A DNA stretch of 64,000 nt, taken from the NCBI GenBank assembly GCA_036506275.1, contig DASXSB010000031.1:7016-71015 (forward strand), read 5' to 3'. A program made the position numbers and the translations under genes. This document shows positions 58,694-64,000 of this stretch, piece by piece. The first letter of the stretch is position 1. Every line of letters starts with the position of its first letter. The notes beneath the pieces are model-generated. The model searched no databases and had not been told where the DNA came from. It saw only the letters and a list, made by a program, of their open reading frames with translations. Source of the stretch: DASXSB01 sp036506275 (GTDB lineage: Bacteria > Methylomirabilota > Methylomirabilia > Rokubacteriales > CSP1-6).

Positions 58694-60703
58694 ATGAGAT
58701 CGGCGATCGTCGCCGTCGTCCTCGCTGCCGCCGCCGTCGCGGTGGCCTCCCCCGCCCGTGCGCTCACCGTGCAGGAGGCGATCCTGGTCGTCAAGCCGGG
58801 GGTGGCGCTCATCAAGGCGGAGGTTCGCGCCGACGTCACCATGAACTGCGGCAGCGGTCCCGTCACCGTCTCCCCGCCCCCGTTCGTGGAGACCGGCACG
58901 GCGTGGTTCATCGACGGGCGCGGCTACCTGATCACCAACGCCCACGTGGTGGAGCCCGTCCATAGCGCGCCGCCGTGGGTGACGCACGAGCTCAAGAAGA
59001 CCGCCATCGAGCAGGCGTGCGTGGAGCCTGCGCTCCGCGCGCAGGGCCTCGCGCGCGGACAGCGCCCCGACATCGAGGAGCGTCTCCGCCGCGACGCCAA
59101 CGACCGCGCTCTTGCGACCGCCGAAGTATCGGCGACCCCGAAGCTCACGGTGCTCCTCTCCAACGGCACCCAGCTTCCCGCGCAGGTTCGCAAGTACAGC
59201 GCACCGCTCGTCCTCGACACCCGCGGCCGCGCGTTGCCACCGGCTCCCGGCGCCGGGCGGGACCTCGCGCTGGTGCAGGTCAAGAGCGACGTCTATCCGT
59301 CGCTGAAGGTGACGACGCGGGACGTCCGCATCGGCGATCCCGTCCACATCCTCGGTTTCCCCGGCGTCGTCCTCTCTCACGAGCTCCTGAACCAGAGCGT
59401 GACGCTGGACGCGACGGCGACCAACGGGTCCGTGTCCGGCTTCAAGGAGGACGCGATCGGGCAGAATGTCATCCAGACCGACGCGCCCGCGGCTCACGGC
59501 AACAGCGGCGGCCCGGCCATCACCGACGACGCCAGCGTGCTCGGCGTGATGACGTTCGTGTCGCTCAACCCCGCCGGCGGCGCCATCGTGCAAGGCTTCA
59601 ACTTCCTGATTCCCGGCCGCGACGTGCTGAAGTTCGTCGAGGGCACGGAGGTCGACCTCCGCCGCGAGAATCCGTTCAACACGGCGTGGATGGCGGGCCT
59701 CGACGCGCTCTTCGGGGAGCGCTACGCGGTCGCCGTCACGCGGCTCGGAGAGGCCAACCGCCTCCAGCCCAACCTTCCCGACGTCAAGCACGCGCTGGCG
59801 GAGGCGGAGAACAAGGTCAAGAACCCGGCGCCGCGCCCGTTCCCGTGGGCGTGGGTGACGCTCGCCGTCTCGCTCGTGAGCGTCGGTGTGTACGGCGGGA
59901 TGTGGGGACGGCGGTGGTGGCGGAACCGGTTCCGGATCCATCCCGCGCAGGTGATCGACGCCCTCGAGAGCGGCCACAGCCCGGTCTTGCTCGACGTGCG
60001 CACGAAGAGCGACTTCGAGACGAGTCCCCTCAAGCTCCCGGGCGCCATCCGTCTCGCCCCCGAGGATGCCGAGGCCGGTCGCATCGACCTCACCGTGGAT
60101 CCCACGCAGATGATCGTGGCCTACTGCACGAGCCCGGAAGAGGCGACGAGCGCGCGCGTGCAGCAGATCCTCCGCCAGCGCGGCTTCCGCAACACGCGCA
60201 TCCTCAAGGGCGGCCTCGGCGGCTGGACCAACGCGCGCCTGCCCGTGGAGGCGAAATCCGCGTTGCCGTCGATCGGGCTCGAGATCTACAAGAACCTCAC
60301 GCTCGGTGACGTGGAGCGCCGCCGCTTCAGCGCGGGCGATCCCATCTTCCGGGAGGGCGACGACGCGCGCGGGGAGGCGTTCGTCGTGCATGCGGGCACG
60401 GTCGAGATCAGGAAGCGGTTCAACGGCCACGAGCGCGTGCTGAACCGTTACGGCGAGGGCGAGATCCTCGGCGAGATGTCGTTGTTCCGCAAATCCACGC
60501 GGTCGGCGGCGGCGGTGGCCGTGAGCGACGTGGAGCTGCTCGTGATTCGCAACGAGCGCCTGGAATGGCTGATCCGCAACCGACCGCAGCTCACGCTGGA
60601 GATGCTGCGGCGCCTCTCCGAGATGGTCGTCGCCACCGACCACGAGCGCGGCGACCGCGGCGACGGTCCCGGCCGCTCGCCCGGCCGCGAGGAACGGCCG
60701 TGA
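58694..60703 (+). CDS. trypsin-like protease fused to rhodanese and cyclic-nucleotide-binding domains
   Basis: A 669-residue three-module membrane protein. A signal peptide (residues 1-24, ending SPARA) leads a trypsin-like domain with His in ITNAHVV (about 83), Asp in GRDLALVQV (about 189) and Ser in AHGNSGGPAI (about 271). One membrane helix near residues 385-405 (WAWVTLAVSLVSVGVYGG) is followed by a rhodanese domain (418-520) with its catalytic Cys in IVAYCTSPEEA, and a cyclic-nucleotide-binding domain (545-650, GEILGEMSLFRK). So the protease is periplasmic and the other two cytoplasmic. This combination is unfamiliar to me. The ATG at 58694 is chosen because it gives a proper signal peptide. 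Confidence 0.87.
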   Translation: MRSAIVAVVLAAAAVAVASPARALTVQEAILVVKPGVALIKAEVRADVTMNCGSGPVTVSPPPFVETGTAWFIDGRGYLITNAHVVEPVHSAPPWVTHELKKTAIEQACVEPALRAQGLARGQRPDIEERLRRDANDRALATAEVSATPKLTVLLSNGTQLPAQVRKYSAPLVLDTRGRALPPAPGAGRDLALVQVKSDVYPSLKVTTRDVRIGDPVHILGFPGVVLSHELLNQSVTLDATATNGSVSGFKEDAIGQNVIQTDAPAAHGNSGGPAITDDASVLGVMTFVSLNPAGGAIVQGFNFLIPGRDVLKFVEGTEVDLRRENPFNTAWMAGLDALFGERYAVAVTRLGEANRLQPNLPDVKHALAEAENKVKNPAPRPFPWAWVTLAVSLVSVGVYGGMWGRRWWRNRFRIHPAQVIDALESGHSPVLLDVRTKSDFETSPLKLPGAIRLAPEDAEAGRIDLTVDPTQMIVAYCTSPEEATSARVQQILRQRGFRNTRILKGGLGGWTNARLPVEAKSALPSIGLEIYKNLTLGDVERRRFSAGDPIFREGDDARGEAFVVHAGTVEIRKRFNGHERVLNRYGEGEILGEMSLFRKSTRSAAAVAVSDVELLVIRNERLEWLIRNRPQLTLEMLRRLSEMVVATDHERGDRGDGPGRSPGREERP

Positions 60704-61674
60704 AGGCGATGCTGGCCCGCGCCTGGGGCGAGCCGTCGTCGCTCGAATATGCCGACGTACCGGCGCCGGTGCCGGGTCCGGGCGAGGTTGGCATCGACGT
60801 GCGTGCGATCGGCTGCAATTTCCCCGACATCCTCATCGTGCAGGGCAAGTACCAGAAGCGACCGCCGCTGCCGTTCAGTCCGGGCGCCGAGGTCGCCGGT
60901 ATCGTCAGCGCGGTGGGAGCGGACGTGGTCGGGTTCGCGCCCGGGCAGCGCGTTTACGCGTTGACGAGCCAGGGCGGCTACGCGGAGAGCGTTGCCGTCC
61001 CCGCCGCGCGTGTCTTTCCGCTGCCGTCGCCGATGACGTTCGAGCAGGGCGCCGCCTTCGGCCTCGTCTATGGAACGTCGTACGGCGCGCTCGTCCATCG
61101 CGCGAACCTGCGCGCGGGAGAAACCCTGCTCGTGCACGCCGCCGCCGGCGGTGTCGGCCTCGCCGCCGTGCAGATCGGCAAGGTGCTCGGCGCGCGCGTG
61201 CTGGCGACGGCCGGCTCCCCCGAGAAGCTGGAGGTGGCGCGCGCGGCGGGAGCGGACGTCCTCATCGACTACCGCCGGGGCGACTGGGTGGAGCGCGTGA
61301 AGGCGGAGACCGGTGGCGCCGGTGCCGACGTCATCTACGATCCCGTGGGCGGCGACGTCTTCGACGGCTCCACCCGCTGCATCGCGTTCGAGGGGCGCCT
61401 GCTCGTCGTCGGGTTCACCGGCGGCCGCATCGCGGACGTGGCCACCAATCGCATCTTGTTGAAGAACATCAGCATCGTGGGCGTGCACTGGGGTCTCTAC
61501 AGCGAGCGCAACCCCGGCTTCGTGCGCGCGTGCATGGCCGACCTCCACGCCCTCGCGGAGGCGGGCAAGATCACGCCCGTGGTCTGGAAGACGTTCCCGC
61601 TCTGCGAAGCCGCGCAGGCGCTCGCCGCCATCGCCTCCCGCGAGAGCTACGGCAAGGTCGTTCTGATCCCCTGA
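60700..61674 (+). CDS. NADPH:quinone oxidoreductase-type zinc-independent MDR protein
   Basis: A 324-residue medium-chain reductase of the quinone oxidoreductase (QOR-like) group. N-terminal GroES fold (GCNFPDILIVQGKYQKRPPLPFSPGAEVAG), the NADP loop VHAAAGGVGLAAVQIGK, and VIYDPVGGDVFDGSTR. No catalytic zinc ligands. The GTG at 60700 overlaps the previous stop as GTGA and has AGGA just upstream; ATG at 60709 would lose three residues. Electron acceptor unknown. Confidence 0.9.
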   Translation: MKAMLARAWGEPSSLEYADVPAPVPGPGEVGIDVRAIGCNFPDILIVQGKYQKRPPLPFSPGAEVAGIVSAVGADVVGFAPGQRVYALTSQGGYAESVAVPAARVFPLPSPMTFEQGAAFGLVYGTSYGALVHRANLRAGETLLVHAAAGGVGLAAVQIGKVLGARVLATAGSPEKLEVARAAGADVLIDYRRGDWVERVKAETGGAGADVIYDPVGGDVFDGSTRCIAFEGRLLVVGFTGGRIADVATNRILLKNISIVGVHWGLYSERNPGFVRACMADLHALAEAGKITPVVWKTFPLCEAAQALAAIASRESYGKVVLIP

Positions 61675-61675
61675 C

Positions 61676-62110
61676 ATGGTGCGGGTGGCGCTGACCCGGC
61701 TCGACCCCTCGGTGCCGCTGCCGAGCTACGCGCGGCCCGGGGACGCCGGCCTCGACCTCCACGCCGCCGCCGCCGTCACCCTCGATCCCGGCGGGCGCGC
61801 GCTGGTCCCTACCGGGCTCGCCGTCGCCATACCGCCAGGCTTCGCGGGGTTCGTGCTGCCGCGGTCGGGACTGGCGCTGCGGCACGGGATCACCGTCCTC
61901 AACGCGCCCGGGCTCATCGACGCGGGTTACCGCGGGGAAGTGAAGGTGCTGCTCGTGAATCTCGACCGGCACACGGCGGTGAAGCTCGAACGGGGGGAGC
62001 GAGTGGCGCAACTGGTGATCCAGCGCGTCGAGGAGGTCACGCTGGCGGAAGTGGCGGAACTCCCCGCCAGCGAGCGCGGCGCAGGTGGATTCGGGAGCAC
62101 CGGGACCTGA
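61676..62110 (+). CDS. dut: deoxyuridine 5'-triphosphate nucleotidohydrolase (dUTPase)
   Basis: A 144-residue trimeric dUTPase converting dUTP to dUMP. The five family motifs are visible: PGDAGLDL, PRSGLA, GLIDAGYRGEVKV, GERVAQLVI and the C-terminal GGFGSTG loop. It begins one base after the quinone oxidoreductase stop, so the two share a transcript. Its stop lies within the inverted repeat at 62106-62229. Confidence 0.95.
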   Translation: MVRVALTRLDPSVPLPSYARPGDAGLDLHAAAAVTLDPGGRALVPTGLAVAIPPGFAGFVLPRSGLALRHGITVLNAPGLIDAGYRGEVKVLLVNLDRHTAVKLERGERVAQLVIQRVEEVTLAEVAELPASERGAGGFGSTGT

Positions 62111-62229
62111 CTTTCGCCGATCACGCGCAACCGCCGTTCACCGCAATCTGCGGCGGCGGCGGCATCACGGCGTCGCCATGGACGGCGTGCGCGACCGAAT
62201 CGCTACGCGTGATCGGCGAAGTCGTCAGG
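62106..62229. repeat. long imperfect inverted repeat joining two convergent gene ends
   Basis: 62106-62127 and 62206-62229 are complementary over about 21 bases with a 2-3 base bulge; the best block is CGCCGATCACGCG and its complement. The arms contain the stop codons of dut and of the YtxH-like gene. The 78 bases between hold CCGCCG/CGGCGG hairpin sequence and no gene. Likely a bidirectional terminator, or the ends of a small transposed element. Confidence 0.6.
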
Positions 62230-62443
62230 CGGCCGAGCCGCGCTGCGCGGAGCGCTTGACGTCGTCGAGACGGTCGGCCGCCTCCTGGAGACCGCCCTCG
62301 ATGGTCTCCGCGACGTTCACGAGCGTGCCGGCGGCCTTGGCGCGGACGTCCCGGGTCGTCTCGTCGACGTACCGCTTGATGTCCCGGCCGTAGTAGTACA
62401 TCGCCGCCGCTCCCACCACTGCCCCGAAAAGAAAGCTCTTCAT
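62225..62443 (-). CDS. small YtxH-like membrane protein
   Basis: A 72-residue protein with one N-terminal membrane helix (MKSFLFGAVVGAAAMYYYGRD) and a helical charged remainder (KRYVDETTRDVRAKAAGTL, then EAADRLDDVKRSAQRGSA). This is the shape of YtxH and related general-stress proteins. The ATG at 62443 follows AGGAGGG by about 9 bases. Confidence 0.7.
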   Translation of the reverse strand: MKSFLFGAVVGAAAMYYYGRDIKRYVDETTRDVRAKAAGTLVNVAETIEGGLQEAADRLDDVKRSAQRGSAA

Positions 62444-62499
62444 CACGGTAGAACCCTCCTCGAACGTGGTCGAAGCAAGGCCGATGCCGTCAGGCGCCG

Positions 62500-63037
62500 C
62501 TAGTCCTTCCACTCCTCGCGCAAGATCTCGCCCAGCCACTCGTCGTGCCACTCACCGCCGATGAAGCGGTTGCGCCGGAGGCGTCCGCACTCCCGGTATC
62601 CCACTTTCTCCAGCGCGCGACGGCTGGCCTCGTTGCCGCTGTACACGGAGGTGAGAATCTTTCTCGAGGCCGAGCTCGAGGAACGCGTACCGCGTACGGA
62701 GCCGGATCGCCTCGGTGGCATAGCCGTGACCCCACGCCGCGCGCTCGCCGAGCATGATTCCGCTCCACGCGTGACGATGGCGCCAGGCGATGTTGTGCAA
62801 TCCCGTGGTGCCGATGAGGGCGCCCGTGTCCCGGAGCGTGATCGCCCACACCACGTCGTGCTCGCTCGCCGCCATCTTCTCCAGCCAGTCCTCTTCCTGC
62901 TTGAGGGACGGCGGATGGCGAAGGAGCAGGTACTGGGTCACCCCGATGTCGGCGAACCACCGCGTGAACGTGGGAAGGTGCTCGGGCTGCGGCGGCCCCA
63001 GCCGCACGTGCGGACCGTCGAGGATGGGCCCGAGCAT
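62500..63037 (-). pseudogene. GNAT-family N-acetyltransferase, frameshifted
   Basis: A RimJ/RimL-type acetyltransferase of about 178 residues split between two frames. From the ATG at 63037 the first frame reads MLGPILDGPHVRLGPPQPE and runs to AWGHGYATEAIRLRTRYAFLELGL. The rest, LTSVYSGNEASRRALEKVGY and onward to LREEWKD, is in the next frame, ending at 62500. The switch is at AAA (minus strand 62663-62661): one A fewer joins the frames as LEKILTSVYSGNEAS, exactly the family consensus. Total length 538 bases is one more than a multiple of three. This is either a recent pseudogene or a single-base assembly error. Confidence 0.82.
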
Positions 63038-63210
63038 GATGCTCGCGACCGTAGCACGCCCGCCCGTGGGCCGCCAGCGCCTGGCGGCAGCGCTCGACGT
63101 CACCGCGCGCTGGACAAGGTGACGCCGCCATACGATCATGCGGCTGTGCTCGCCGAACGGGTACGGCAGGAGCCACCACGCCGGGCGCATGCCCGAGAAA
63201 GCGGGCGCCG

Positions 63211-63600
63211 ATGCCAGCCCCCGGGATTCCGGTCGACCTGACGGGCGTGCACGTCCTCGTCGTCGACGACGACGAAGACGCCCGCCGCATCATGCACGCG
63301 ACGCTCGCCTACTGCGGCGCCCTCGTAACCTCCGTGGAGTCCGCCAAGCGCGCGTACCAGGCGTTGACGCGCGTGAAGCCCAAGGTGATCGTGTGCGATC
63401 TCGCCATGCCGGAAGAGGACGGCCTCTCGTTCGTCCGCGAGATCCGGGAGGTGCCGAGCTTCAGTCGCATCCCCGTCGTCGCCGTCACCGCCTACGACCA
63501 TTTCTACGGCCCGATCCGCGAGGTCTTCTTCGACGCCTACATCACGAAACCGATCAGCCCTCCGGAGCTGGCGCGGGTCGTGGCGTCGCTCGCCCGCTAG
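63211..63600 (+). CDS. response-regulator receiver protein (CheY-like)
   Basis: A 129-residue single-domain receiver. Acidic pocket in VLVVDDDEDARR, phosphoacceptor Asp in VIVCDLAMPEEDGL, and the conserved Lys in AYITKPISPPELAR. It starts with ATG at 63211 and has a short N-terminal extension (MPAPGIPVDLTG). A few kilobases from the hybrid kinase, so it may take part in the same relay. Confidence 0.88.
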   Translation: MPAPGIPVDLTGVHVLVVDDDEDARRIMHATLAYCGALVTSVESAKRAYQALTRVKPKVIVCDLAMPEEDGLSFVREIREVPSFSRIPVVAVTAYDHFYGPIREVFFDAYITKPISPPELARVVASLAR

Positions 63601-63619
63601 CGCGCGGACATCCCTCCGA

Positions 63620-64000
63620 TCAGAACGCGGCGAGGACGAACTGCAGGTGGACGCCCTTGTCCTGAAGATTCCCGTGGGAGAACGTCGGGACCTCTCGCAG
63701 GCGGTGCCCCCAGTACACTTCGAGCGCGGGCCGCAACGGGAACGGCGTCAGGAACGTGAGCGCCCATCGCAGCCCGATGCCGATGCTGTAGAGCGGTTCC
63801 GGACCCGAGGTGGACGTGTGCTGATTCCACCCCTTGCCGAAGTCGAAGAACGGCGCCAGCTCGAGATAGTCCGCCCACGGGACGTTCCGGATGACGGGCA
63901 CGCGCACCTCGAGCGACGCGAGGACGGCGTTGTCGGTGATGAACGTGTTCTCCCGGTATCCCCGCACGCTGTATCGCCCCCCGACCGAGATCTGCTCGAG
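63620..64000 (-). CDS. C-terminal part of a TpsB/Omp85-type outer-membrane protein (cut by window edge)
   Basis: The last 126 residues of an outer-membrane beta-barrel; the gene enters from beyond the right edge. The SVRGYRENTF motif, preceded by VGGRY, is the VRGY-type signature of two-partner secretion transporters (ShlB/FhaC) and Omp85 relatives, where it lines the barrel lumen. Alternating strands follow (LEVRVPVI, APFFDFGKG, LYSIGIGLRWAL) and the protein ends HLQFVLAAF with the terminal Phe needed for barrel assembly. The gene is on the strand opposite to the receiver gene. Confidence 0.78.
   Translation of the reverse strand, partial: LEQISVGGRYSVRGYRENTFITDNAVLASLEVRVPVIRNVPWADYLELAPFFDFGKGWNQHTSTSGPEPLYSIGIGLRWALTFLTPFPLRPALEVYWGHRLREVPTFSHGNLQDKGVHLQFVLAAF

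Overview
The window is a 64 kb, very GC-rich (about 70% by eye) bacterial chromosome segment. It carries a division and cell-wall (dcw) cluster with a meso-diaminopimelate-type MurE, multihaem cytochrome c, outer-membrane transporter sequence, a fused indolepyruvate:ferredoxin oxidoreductase, an LLM-class oxidoreductase and a membrane-bound ferritin. This suggests a Gram-negative, soil- or sediment-type uncultured lineage. The flavour resembles Candidatus Rokubacteria / Methylomirabilota, but that assignment is inference from gene content, not a phylogeny.

Layout. 1-10,562 (minus): murC(partial)-ftsW-murD-mraY-murF-murE-ftsI-ftsL-rsmH-mraZ, with a promoter and a three-repeat MraZ operator in front of mraZ and no murG between ftsW and murC. 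10,615-13,239: M48 lipoprotein protease, a PilW-like pilin and alanine dehydrogenase. 13,290-18,272 (minus): amidase plus a peptide-type ABC importer (two permeases and a binding protein, no ATPase). 18,377-24,872: DUF445 protein, a secreted FG-GAP repeat protein with a sigma54-like promoter, a PHB-depolymerase-type esterase and adenine deaminase. 24,956-37,074: ArfB, IOR, LLM oxidoreductase, nuclease, response regulator, NYN nuclease, MaoC hydratase, a reductase-hydratase fusion, an MBL-fold lactonase and a short MetE.

37,161-43,912 (minus) is a compact, translationally coupled lasso-peptide cluster: RRE protein B1, leader peptidase B2, two asparagine-synthetase-like cyclases with Ser at the glutaminase Cys position, a 51-residue precursor, an HPr-kinase-like kinase and a nucleotidyltransferase. 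The precursor has the lasso leader signature YxxPxLxxxGxxxxxT and a core beginning with Gly whose residue 8 is Glu, so ring and cleavage site can be read directly.

44,035-48,092 is an accessory zone: gamma-glutamyltransferase behind phased TGATC repeats, then a kinesin-light-chain-type TPR protein coupled to a row of very small genes. Their products share a DLPxxxxxxxVxGG motif, and two also share an RPGC..NHNETLL tail; this is the best candidate here for an undescribed system. It ends in a decayed ABC binding-protein fragment. 48,089-63,600 holds a multihaem cytochrome with an in-frame TGA exactly in a CxxCH motif, an SRPBCC protein, M1 aminopeptidase, Spy-like protein, CrcB, MbfA, a large hybrid sensor kinase, a protease-rhodanese-cNMP fusion, quinone oxidoreductase, dUTPase, a YtxH-like protein, a frameshifted GNAT gene and a receiver protein. 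The right edge cuts a TpsB/Omp85-type outer-membrane protein.

One regulatory theme recurs. At least nine genes have a TANNNT-like -10 hexamer ending only 6-7 bases before the start codon, which predicts leaderless mRNAs; in three places these promoters are divergent and packed into 18-69 bases.
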